Assembly: GCA_028696935.1 (NCBI GenBank)
Contig: JAQVGE010000062.1
Coordinates: forward strand, 1-5,973
Source of the DNA: Minisyncoccota bacterium
Lineage (GTDB): Bacteria; Patescibacteria; Paceibacteria; UBA9973
Direction: 5' to 3'
DNA: 5,973 nt
The notes beneath the pieces were generated by a model, which did no database searches, had not been told where the DNA came from, and saw only the letters and a list, made by a program, of their open reading frames with translations. Positions 1 to 5,973 of this stretch are shown here, piece by piece (within the stretch, counting starts at the first letter, position 1; each line of letters begins with the position of its first letter). Position numbers and translations under genes: made by a program.

Positions 1-1
1 A

Positions 2-958
2 AAATACACAAACTATAATTTGGTAAACCTAGACCTTTTAACATATGCAGGAAATTTGGAAAATCTAAAAGAGTGTGAAAATAATCCAAGATATAAATTT
101 ATCAAAGGTGATATCTGTAATAGAGAATTAGTTGAATTTATATTTAGTGAATATGATATTCAAGGTGTTATTCACTTTGCAGCTGAAAGTCATGTAGATA
201 ATAGTATTAAAAATCCAGGTGTATTTGTACAAACAAATGTAAATGGAACATTTACTTTGATTGACGTAGCTTATAAATATTGGATGAATAAACCATTTAC
301 TTATAAAGAAGAATACAAAGATTGTAGATTTCATCATATAAGTACAGATGAAGTATATGGAACACTTAGTCTTGATCCAAATGATCTATTCACTGAAAAA
401 ACACCTTACGCTCCAAACTCTCCATATAGTGCTAGCAAAGCTTCAAGTGATATGATAATAAGAGCATATAATGAAACATATGGATTAAATACAGTTATTA
501 CAAACTGTTCAAATAACTATGGACCAAAACAACATGATGAAAAACTAATTCCAACAATTATAAGAAATGCTTTGAAACAAAATCCAATTCCAATTTATGG
601 TGATGGGAAAAATATAAGAGATTGGTTGTATGTACTTGATCATTGTAAAGGTATTGATCTTGTTTATCATAATGGAAAAACTGGAGAGACATATAATATT
701 GGTGGAAGAAATGAGAGAACAAATCTTCAAATAGTTGATACAATAACAACTATTTTAGATAAAGAAGTTCCACAACCAAATTTTTCATATAAAAGTTTAA
801 TTACTTTTGTGGAAGATAGAGCAGGACACGATAGAAGATATGCTATAGATGCAAGTAAACTTGAAAATGAACTTGGCTGGAAAGCAGATGAAAACTTTGA
901 TACTGGTATTGTGAAAACTATTGAGTGGTATTTAAAAAAATATGGGATAAATAAATGA
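2..958 (+). CDS. rmlB: dTDP-glucose 4,6-dehydratase, 5'-truncated by window edge
   Basis: This cytoplasmic, NAD-dependent extended short-chain dehydrogenase converts dTDP-glucose to dTDP-4-keto-6-deoxyglucose, the branch point for dTDP-deoxysugars. The reading frame is open from base 2 (318 codons before TGA). Its first residues, KYTNYNLVNLDLLTYAGNLE, match the second beta strand of RmlB, so the start codon and the GxxGxxG NAD-binding loop lie upstream. Roughly 25-30 residues are missing from a usual length of about 340-350. An in-frame TTG at 20 is inside the conserved fold and is not the start. Catalytic motifs are intact: STDEVYG (bases 341-361; Thr-Asp-Glu) and YSASK (bases 425-439; Tyr and Lys of the SDR YxxxK pair). 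The C-terminal RAGHDRRYAID and LGW motifs are also typical. The stop overlaps the next start as ATGA. No rmlC or rmlD follows, so the product appears destined for the 3-amino sugar branch rather than rhamnose. The family is certain; the symbol rfbB is a synonym. Confidence 0.95.
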   Translation, partial: KYTNYNLVNLDLLTYAGNLENLKECENNPRYKFIKGDICNRELVEFIFSEYDIQGVIHFAAESHVDNSIKNPGVFVQTNVNGTFTLIDVAYKYWMNKPFTYKEEYKDCRFHHISTDEVYGTLSLDPNDLFTEKTPYAPNSPYSASKASSDMIIRAYNETYGLNTVITNCSNNYGPKQHDEKLIPTIIRNALKQNPIPIYGDGKNIRDWLYVLDHCKGIDLVYHNGKTGETYNIGGRNERTNLQIVDTITTILDKEVPQPNFSYKSLITFVEDRAGHDRRYAIDASKLENELGWKADENFDTGIVKTIEWYLKKYGINK

Positions 959-1362
959 CTAGTTATAAGCTAGTAGATTTTAAAACTTTAGGAGATGAAA
1001 GAGGTTCTCTTATAGCTATAGAAGAGGGATACAATGCTCCATTTGATATAAAAAGAGTTTATTATATCTTTGATACGAAAGAGGGAGTTGAAAGAGGTTT
1101 TCATGCTCATATAAATCTTAAGCAAATATGTATAGCTGTAAAAGGTAGCTGTACTTTTGTACTGGATGATGGGCAAAAAAGAGAAGAGATAAAATTGGAT
1201 AATCCAAATCAAGGACTCTTTATAGAGGGTCTTATTTGGAGAGAGATGAAAAATTTTAGTCCAGATTGTGTTTTACTTGTAATAGCCAGTGAACACTATG
1301 ATGAGAGTGATTATATACGAGATTATAATAAGTTTTTAAAAGAAGTTAAAAATGATTCATAA
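955..1362 (+). CDS. fdtA: dTDP-4-keto-6-deoxyglucose 3,4-ketoisomerase (FdtA/QdtA, WxcM-like cupin)
   Basis: This small single-domain cupin (135 aa, usual family length) should isomerise dTDP-4-keto-6-deoxyglucose to the 3-keto sugar, the step between RmlB and the aminotransferase. Visible family motifs in order are RGSLIAIEE (16-24), [14 protein letters not shown] (29-42), RGFHAH (47-52, with the paired His50 and His52 of the active site), [10 protein letters not shown] (64-73), WREM (95-98) and [14 protein letters not shown] (111-124). Overall wording resembles Aneurinibacillus FdtA (3-keto-6-deoxygalactose product) more than Thermoanaerobacterium QdtA (gluco product). However, Arg96 in WREM is the residue I remember from QdtA, so the product configuration is open and the fdtA symbol is provisional. 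The ATG at 955 overlaps the rmlB stop by 4 bases. No strong Shine-Dalgarno is seen before it, which fits translational coupling. The 3' end overlaps the acetyltransferase by 11 bases. Function class is secure from motifs plus neighbours; stereochemistry is not. Confidence 0.9.
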   Translation: MTSYKLVDFKTLGDERGSLIAIEEGYNAPFDIKRVYYIFDTKEGVERGFHAHINLKQICIAVKGSCTFVLDDGQKREEIKLDNPNQGLFIEGLIWREMKNFSPDCVLLVIASEHYDESDYIRDYNKFLKEVKNDS

Positions 1363-1864
1363 TTTAGCAGATGTTCAATCTCAAAATATTGGTGAAAATA
1401 CTAATATTTGGCAGTTTTGTGTTGTTTTAAAAAATGCACAAATAGGAAGTAATTGTAATATTAATGCTCAAGTTCTTATAGAAAATGATGTGATTATTGG
1501 AGATAATGTAACTATAAAAAGTGGTGTACAGATTTGGGATGGAATAACATTAGAAGATAATGTTTTTATTGGTCCAAATGTAACTTTTACAAATGATTTT
1601 CTACCTAGAAGTAAACAATATCCTAAAGAATTTTTAAAAACAACTATTAAAAAATCAGCTTCTATTGGTGCAAATAGCACTATTATTGGAGGAATTACAA
1701 TAGATGAATATGCAATGATTGGTGCAGGAAGTGTCGTAACAAAAGATGTAGGGACTCAAGAACTTTGGCATGGAAATCCAGCAAAGTTTAAAGGCTATGT
1801 TTGTAAATGTGGACAAAAATGTGATAGAACATTAATTTGTGATGAATGTAAGGAAAATAAATAA
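1352..1864 (+). CDS. left-handed beta-helix sugar N-acetyltransferase (FdtC/QdtC/WlbB type)
   Basis: This hexapeptide-repeat transferase (170 aa) is expected to use acetyl-CoA to N-acetylate the C3 amine of dTDP-3-amino-3,6-dideoxyhexose, acting as a trimer in the cytoplasm. Imperfect [ILV]-G-x-x-x-x turns run from about residue 12 to 135 (for example [35 protein letters not shown]). They are broken by the loop [12 protein letters not shown] (80-91), which is characteristic of the WlbB/WbpD/QdtC branch. The helix ends with the usual [11 protein letters not shown] (140-150). A Cys-rich tail follows (Cys151, 153, 157, 163, 166), possibly a small zinc knuckle. The ATG at 1352 lies inside the ketoisomerase gene in another frame, with AGAAG at 1341-1345 as a modest ribosome site. 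The stop shares one base with the aminotransferase ATG. Pathway placement rests on context: the fold also serves WlbB-type transfer to UDP-sugars, and an acyl group other than acetyl is possible. FdtC or QdtC would be the symbol, depending on the ketoisomerase product. Confidence 0.88.
   Translation: MIHNLADVQSQNIGENTNIWQFCVVLKNAQIGSNCNINAQVLIENDVIIGDNVTIKSGVQIWDGITLEDNVFIGPNVTFTNDFLPRSKQYPKEFLKTTIKKSASIGANSTIIGGITIDEYAMIGAGSVVTKDVGTQELWHGNPAKFKGYVCKCGQKCDRTLICDECKENK
1850..1854 (+). promoter_or_regulatory. ribosome binding site of the aminotransferase gene
   Basis: AAGGA lies nine bases upstream of the ATG at 1864, inside the last codons of the acetyltransferase gene. It is one of the two clearest Shine-Dalgarno sequences in the window. 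It supports the 1864 start and the one-base TAATG overlap, which suggests both initiation from this site and termination-reinitiation by ribosomes leaving the upstream gene. Confidence 0.65.
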
Positions 1865-2979
1865 TGATCCCATTTTTAGATTTAAAAGGTTTAAATGCTC
1901 AATATAGAGCTGAATTAATAGAAGCTTGTACAAAAGTGATAGATAGTGGTTGGTATGTTCAAGGTAATGAATGTAAAGAGTTTGAAAAAGAGTTTACCAA
2001 GTATTGTGGTACAAAATATGCTATTGGTGTGGCAAATGGTCTTGATGCTCTTATTTTAATACTAAGAGCTTATAAAGAGCTGGGAATTATGAAAGATGGC
2101 GATGAAGTAATAGTTCCATCAAATACATATATAGCTTCAATTTTGGCGATTTCACAAAATAATTTAGTGCCTATTTTAGTTGAACCAGATATAAATACAT
2201 ATTTGATTGAGCCATCAAAAATAGAAGAGAAAATCACTTCAAAAACAAAAGCTATTTTACCAGTGCATCTTTACGGTCAAACTTGTGAAATGGATAAAAT
2301 AAATGAGATAGCAAAAAAATATAATCTAAAAGTGATAGAAGATTCTGCCCAATCTCATGGTGCATATTATAAAGATAAAAAAAGTGGGAATTTAGGTGAT
2401 GCTAGTGGATTTAGCTTTTATCCAGGAAAAAATCTTGCTGCTTTAGGTGATGGTGGAGCCGTTACGACAAATGATGAAGAGTTAGCAAATACTATAAAAG
2501 CACTTGGAAATTATGGAAGTCATAAAAAGTATGAAAATCTTTACAAAGGTATAAATAGTAGACTTGATGAAATACAAGCAGCGATGCTTAGAGTAAAACT
2601 AAGATACCTTGATGAAGAATCAAATAAAAGAAGAGAAATAGCAAACTACTATTTACAAAATATTAAAAATGAAAACATTATTTTACCAACACTAAGAGCT
2701 GAGGATAATCATGTATGGCACTTGTTTGTAATAAGAACTTCTAAAAGAGATGAACTACAAAAATATTTAAGAGAAAATGGTGTACAAACACTAATTCATT
2801 ATCCAATTCCTCCTCATAAACAAAATGCTTATAAAGAATGGAACAATGAAAGTTATCCAATAAGTGAGCAAATACATGATGAAATTTTAAGTTTGCCTAT
2901 AAGTGGTGTGCAAAGTTTGGAAGATACGAAAAAGATTGTTAAGATTTTGAATGAGTATTACAAAGAGAATAAATGCTAA
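1864..2979 (+). CDS. fdtB: dTDP-3-keto-6-deoxyhexose 3-aminotransferase (DegT/DnrJ/EryC1 family, FdtB/QdtB-like)
   Basis: This is a PLP-dependent type I fold sugar aminotransferase of 371 aa, the normal length for the family. It should transfer an amino group, usually from glutamate, to C3 of the dTDP-3-keto-6-deoxyhexose made by the preceding ketoisomerase. Motifs seen are IPFLDLKG at the N-terminus, GVANGLDAL (55-63, phosphate-binding region), EDSAQSHGA (159-167, with Asp160 contacting the pyridine nitrogen and Gln163 packing near PLP), [15 protein letters not shown] with the Schiff-base Lys189, [12 protein letters not shown] (231-242) and HYPIPPH (312-318). These are all standard for active sugar aminotransferases, so no defect is apparent. 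The start is supported by AAGGA at 1850-1854, nine bases before ATG; the ATG overlaps the acetyltransferase stop as TAATG. The 3' end overlaps the transporter by 7 bases. The C3 position and galacto configuration are inferred from the neighbours; the fold alone also covers C4 aminotransferases. Confidence 0.92.
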   Translation: MIPFLDLKGLNAQYRAELIEACTKVIDSGWYVQGNECKEFEKEFTKYCGTKYAIGVANGLDALILILRAYKELGIMKDGDEVIVPSNTYIASILAISQNNLVPILVEPDINTYLIEPSKIEEKITSKTKAILPVHLYGQTCEMDKINEIAKKYNLKVIEDSAQSHGAYYKDKKSGNLGDASGFSFYPGKNLAALGDGGAVTTNDEELANTIKALGNYGSHKKYENLYKGINSRLDEIQAAMLRVKLRYLDEESNKRREIANYYLQNIKNENIILPTLRAEDNHVWHLFVIRTSKRDELQKYLRENGVQTLIHYPIPPHKQNAYKEWNNESYPISEQIHDEILSLPISGVQSLEDTKKIVKILNEYYKENKC

Positions 2980-4769
2980 AAGTAATAAAAGAACTATTTG
3001 CACTTCTTACTCCTGATCAAAGAAAAAGATTCTTTATTTTACAAATACTTGTAATATTTATGACATTTGGAGAGATATTGGGAATTGCTTCAATTGCACC
3101 ATTTATGGCACTTGTAAGCGATATTGATATCTTACAAAGAGATAACATACTTGCAACAGTTTATCAACAAACAGGTTTCATTGACCCATATAGTTTTGTG
3201 TTTTTTTTAGGAGTTTGTGTTCTTGTTTTTTTAACTTTAGCAGCTATATTATCAATGTTTACAACTTGGAAACTTTTGATGTTTTCTTCTAGTGTAGGAA
3301 CAGAAATAGCAGATAGACTTTATTCATATTATCTTAAACAACCTTGGTTATTTCATGTCAATGGTAGCAGTGCACAGCTCACAAAACAAGTATCATCTGA
3401 GTCTGTAAGGGTTACAGATGCTATTATTAGCCCATTAATGATTATGAATGCAAGATTAGTATTTTCTATTGTGTTATCAATTTCTATATTTATTTATAAT
3501 CCAATTGTAGCTTTATCTGGAATAGGAATTTTTACTTTAGCTTATTTGATCCTTTATAAAATTGTAAAAAAAAGATTGCAAGAAAATGGTAGAAATATTT
3601 CAACTGTAGCTACAGAGCGATTTGAGCTTATGAATGAGGGATTTGGTGGTATAAAAGATGTATTGTTGCTTGGTAGAAATAAAGATTTTATAGATAGATT
3701 TGCTAATTCTGGTTTTAAATTTGCTTATGCTAGAGGAAATAATATGGTATTAGCACAAGTTCCTAGGTATTTTATGGAATTATTAGCATTTGGTTCAATG
3801 ATAGCACTTGTGTTATATTTACTTATAGCACATAAAAATAATATTTCTATGGTATTACCTATTCTTTCAGTTTATGCTCTTGCTGGATTTAAATTATTAC
3901 CTGCATTTCAGCAAATATATAGTTCTATTAGTAGTATTAAGTCAAATATTGCAGCTTTTGAAGCTATAAGAGATGATTTAATAGCCACAAAAAACTTAAC
4001 TACTATTGAAGCTGTAGATTTCACAAAACAAATAGTACCTAATCAATCAATTGAATTTAAAGATATAACTTTTACTTACCCAACTAAGGACATGCCCGCA
4101 CTAGATTGTATTAATATGTCTATAAAAGCAAATAGTGTAGTTGGAATAGTAGGACCTTCAGGATCAGGCAAATCTACAGCTATAGATATACTTTTGGGAC
4201 TAATATCTCCACAAAATGGTTATCTTAAAGTTGATGGAAAAATAATAACAGAGATAAATTTGAGAGCATGGCAAAATAGTATAGGTTTTGTACCTCAAAG
4301 TATTTTTCTCTCAGAAGGTACTATTGCACAAAATGTAGCATTTGGTATTCCAGAAGAAAATATCAATATAAATAAAGTTAAACTAGCTCTTAAATTGGCA
4401 CATCTAGAAGAATTGGTAAACGATATGCCAAATGGCATAGATACAAAAGTTGGAGAAAGAGGTGTTCAGCTTTCAGGAGGTCAGCGACAAAGGATAGGAA
4501 TAGCAAGAGCTTTATACAATGATGCAAGTCTTTTAGTATTTGATGAAGCAACAAGTGCACTTGATGGTATTACAGAAAAAATGATTATGGATGCTATTCA
4601 TGATTTTAGTGGTAAAAAGACTATTATAATGATTGCACATAGATTAAAAACAGTTGAAAAGTGTGATGTTATTTATTTTATGAGTAAGGGAAAAATTATA
4701 GATAGTGGTACTTACAATGAGCTTATTGATAAAAATGAGTTATTTAGAAAAATGGCTAAGCATGCTTAG
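2973..4769 (+). CDS. ABC transporter with fused membrane and ATPase domains, PglK/MsbA-like lipid-linked oligosaccharide flippase
   Basis: This is an inner-membrane half-transporter (598 aa) with permease and ATPase in one chain, expected to work as a homodimer. About six hydrophobic segments are visible near residues 20-48, 73-98, 152-175, 177-197, 263-286 and 290-312. The nucleotide-binding domain begins near 360 and has a complete motif set: Walker [10 protein letters not shown] (394-402, Lys400), Q-loop Gln442, signature LSGGQ (500-504), Walker B LLVFDE with Asp524 and Glu525, and switch His556. Nothing suggests loss of ATPase activity. The N-terminal pattern ([11 protein letters not shown], then E, PF and SD positions) resembles Campylobacter PglK, which flips undecaprenyl-linked heptasaccharide for N-glycosylation and is slightly shorter. 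With a dTDP-amino-sugar cassette directly upstream and a 7-base overlap, a flippase for a glycan containing that sugar is the best inference. A general MsbA-type lipid A exporter is less likely because of this location. An 8-T run (3201-3208) and an 8-A run (3566-3573) occur in the permease part. Confidence 0.88.
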   Translation: MLKVIKELFALLTPDQRKRFFILQILVIFMTFGEILGIASIAPFMALVSDIDILQRDNILATVYQQTGFIDPYSFVFFLGVCVLVFLTLAAILSMFTTWKLLMFSSSVGTEIADRLYSYYLKQPWLFHVNGSSAQLTKQVSSESVRVTDAIISPLMIMNARLVFSIVLSISIFIYNPIVALSGIGIFTLAYLILYKIVKKRLQENGRNISTVATERFELMNEGFGGIKDVLLLGRNKDFIDRFANSGFKFAYARGNNMVLAQVPRYFMELLAFGSMIALVLYLLIAHKNNISMVLPILSVYALAGFKLLPAFQQIYSSISSIKSNIAAFEAIRDDLIATKNLTTIEAVDFTKQIVPNQSIEFKDITFTYPTKDMPALDCINMSIKANSVVGIVGPSGSGKSTAIDILLGLISPQNGYLKVDGKIITEINLRAWQNSIGFVPQSIFLSEGTIAQNVAFGIPEENININKVKLALKLAHLEELVNDMPNGIDTKVGERGVQLSGGQRQRIGIARALYNDASLLVFDEATSALDGITEKMIMDAIHDFSGKKTIIMIAHRLKTVEKCDVIYFMSKGKIIDSGTYNELIDKNELFRKMAKHA

Positions 4770-4792
4770 TATTGAAAATAAAAAGGTAAATA
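4770..4792 (+). promoter_or_regulatory. short intergenic spacer with ribosome binding site of the aldolase-like gene
   Basis: This is the only gap between genes in the window. It contains an A-rich Shine-Dalgarno-like stretch (AAAAAGG, 4780-4786) six bases before the ATG at 4793, which supports that start. It is too short and lacks inverted repeats for a terminator. No -10/-35 pair is evident, so the last gene is probably co-transcribed with the transporter. Confidence 0.6.
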
Positions 4793-5973
4793 ATGAATAT
4801 TAAAATACTAGATTGTACTTTAAGAGATGGTGGCTACATAAATAACTGGTCATTCAAAGATGAACATATCGTAAAAATATTAAAAGCTTTGAAAAACTCT
4901 AAAATAGATATTATAGAGTGTGGATATCTTGATGATAAAAAAGGAATAAAAAACAATTCTACCCTTTTTGATTCTATTGCTACAGCTGATAAATTCCTAA
5001 CTCCTTTAGTTTCAAGTAATGCTAAAAAAGTTATTATGATAAACCTTGGAGATTTTAATGCTAAAAACTTACCATACAGAGAGCAAACTTCTATTGATGG
5101 CATTCGTTTAGCATTTCATAAAAAAGATATTGATAAAGCATTTGAAACTGCATATAAAATAAAAGAATTAGGATATAACCTTTACTTCCAACCAATGGTA
5201 ACAAAAAACTATAAAGATATAGAGTTCTTATCTATTATTGAAAAAACTAATGAACTTAATCCTTATGCTTTTTATATAGTTGATAGTTTTGGTTCTATGA
5301 CATTGGATGAGTTTCATAAATATTTGATTCTAGCACAAAATAATCTTAATAGTTCTATCTCATTGGGATATCACTCTCATAATAATATGCAGCTAGCATT
5401 TTCAAACGCTATAAGTATGTGTAATCAAAATTTAAAAAGAGAGATTATAATCGATTCTAGTATCTATGGGATAGGCAGAGGTGCTGGAAATCTAAATACA
5501 GAACTTATCGCAGATTATTTGAATAATTCTCATGAAAAAACTTATGATACTTTACCTCTTCTGGATATAATTGATGAACTATTAGCCTCTCTTATGCTAA
5601 AAAACTCATGGGGTTTTTCACCTGCACAGTTTCTTTCAGCTTCGTACAACTGCCATCCAAATTATGCTTCATATTTAGTAAACAAAAATACAAACTATAT
5701 TGTAGGAATAAAAAAAATACTAGACAAGCTTCCAGAAGAAAGTAAATCATCATTTGATAAAGAACTTATAGAAAAACTTTATAGAGAGTATATATTAGAA
5801 CCAAAGTCTAGTCTTAAAGGTGAACTAAAACTAGATGTTGATAAAAATATTCTTCTTATAGCTTCTGGTAAAAGTGTAAATGAATATAAAGAACTTTTAG
5901 AATCAAAAGCAAAAGATTCAAACTATCAACTCATAGGACTAAATCATAAACCAACTATAGAATGCGATTATTA
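4793..5973 (+). CDS. HMGL-like (DRE-TIM) aldolase-family protein of a glycan cluster, with extra C-terminal domain; 3'-truncated by window edge
   Basis: The frame runs 393 codons from ATG without a stop to the window end. The N-terminal TIM barrel (about 1-300) belongs to the DRE-TIM metallolyase superfamily, nearest in motif pattern to 4-hydroxy-2-oxovalerate aldolases. It starts LDCTLRDGGYINNW (6-19), giving Arg11 and metal-ligand Asp12. It has GYHSHNN with metal ligands His194 and His196, and the conserved GIGRGAGN (226-233) after IDSS. The catalytic His of DmpG/BphI-type aldolases aligns with Tyr15 here, so the reaction may differ. After the barrel there is a charged linker, then ILLIASGKSV (353-362), which looks like the first strand and glycine turn of a separate Rossmann-like domain. 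This suggests a two-domain protein finishing beyond the window. Similar aldolase-like proteins occur in O-antigen and capsule loci, but I know of no assigned substrate. It may supply a small keto or acyl precursor or modify a sugar. The superfamily is secure; function is not known. Confidence 0.85.
   Translation, partial: MNIKILDCTLRDGGYINNWSFKDEHIVKILKALKNSKIDIIECGYLDDKKGIKNNSTLFDSIATADKFLTPLVSSNAKKVIMINLGDFNAKNLPYREQTSIDGIRLAFHKKDIDKAFETAYKIKELGYNLYFQPMVTKNYKDIEFLSIIEKTNELNPYAFYIVDSFGSMTLDEFHKYLILAQNNLNSSISLGYHSHNNMQLAFSNAISMCNQNLKREIIIDSSIYGIGRGAGNLNTELIADYLNNSHEKTYDTLPLLDIIDELLASLMLKNSWGFSPAQFLSASYNCHPNYASYLVNKNTNYIVGIKKILDKLPEESKSSFDKELIEKLYREYILEPKSSLKGELKLDVDKNILLIASGKSVNEYKELLESKAKDSNYQLIGLNHKPTIECDY

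Noticed and set aside
20..22. TTG as a possible start codon for the first gene
   Set aside because: The frame is open to base 2, and the residues before and after the TTG match the interior of the RmlB fold; starting here would remove the NAD-binding glycine loop. The gene is simply cut by the window edge.
128..337. Minus-strand open frame inside rmlB
   Set aside because: It is antisense to well-conserved RmlB codons, has low-complexity Ile/Tyr/Phe-rich translation typical of AT-rich shadow frames, and no recognisable motif.
545..749. Two overlapping minus-strand open frames inside rmlB
   Set aside because: Both are antisense to the conserved C-terminal half of RmlB and resemble no protein family.
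958..974. Inverted repeat ACTAG / CTAGT over the first codons of the ketoisomerase gene
   Set aside because: The stem is only five base pairs with a seven-base loop in AT-rich DNA; it is too weak to call an operator or attenuator without conservation data.
988..1212. Minus-strand open frame inside the ketoisomerase gene
   Set aside because: It mirrors the conserved cupin motifs on the + strand and shows no domain of its own.
1468..1680. Minus-strand open frame inside the acetyltransferase gene
   Set aside because: It arises from the repetitive hexapeptide codons on the + strand and has no independent support.
4834..5103. Minus-strand 89-codon open frame near the start of the aldolase-like gene
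   Set aside because: The + strand here encodes a clear DRE-TIM barrel start (LRDGGY) with a good ribosome site; the reverse frame matches nothing and has no visible promoter or ribosome site.
5600..5618. Hairpin-like AAAAAC / GTTTTT followed by T residues, resembling a terminator
   Set aside because: It lies in the middle of the conserved aldolase coding frame and the stem is almost all A-T pairs, so it is unlikely to stop transcription.

Overview
This window is a compact, low-GC (visibly AT-rich, roughly 30% GC by eye) block of surface-glycan biosynthesis genes, all on the + strand. The AT-rich codon use, the near-absence of intergenic DNA and a PglK-type ABC flippase suggest a Campylobacterota bacterium (Arcobacter-, Sulfurimonas- or Campylobacter-like). 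That assignment is inferred from style, not from a marker gene.

Layout. The 3' nine-tenths of an rmlB gene (dTDP-glucose 4,6-dehydratase; its N-terminus lies before base 1) is followed by a cupin-type dTDP-sugar 3,4-ketoisomerase (955-1362), a left-handed beta-helix N-acetyltransferase (1352-1864), a PLP-dependent DegT/DnrJ/EryC1 sugar aminotransferase (1864-2979) and a full-length fused-domain ABC transporter (2973-4769). The last gene, an HMGL/DRE-TIM aldolase-like protein with an extra C-terminal domain, starts at 4793 and is still open at the window end. The first five genes overlap each other by 4, 11, 1 and 7 bases. Only 23 bases separate the transporter from the last gene, with no terminator. 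This looks like part of one operon whose promoter and end are outside the window.

How they work together. RmlB makes dTDP-4-keto-6-deoxyglucose. The ketoisomerase moves the keto group to C3, the aminotransferase installs an amine there, and the acetyltransferase caps it. The product is dTDP-Fuc3NAc or dTDP-Qui3NAc, a 3-acetamido-3,6-dideoxyhexose donor for O-antigen, capsule or protein glycans. The glucose-1-phosphate thymidylyltransferase (RmlA) that would feed RmlB is not in view. The ABC protein is a plausible flippase for the finished lipid-linked oligosaccharide. The role of the aldolase-like protein is unknown; it is the least explained gene here.

Points of interest. The ketoisomerase combines one residue remembered as typical of the galacto enzyme (FdtA) with one typical of the gluco enzyme (QdtA), so the sugar's C4 configuration is uncertain. 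The aldolase keeps the metal-site residues of 4-hydroxy-2-oxovalerate aldolases but has Tyr where they have a catalytic His, and it carries an additional Rossmann-like domain. No RNA genes, CRISPR arrays, insertion sequences or convincing terminators were seen, and no stretch over 300 bases lacks a gene.
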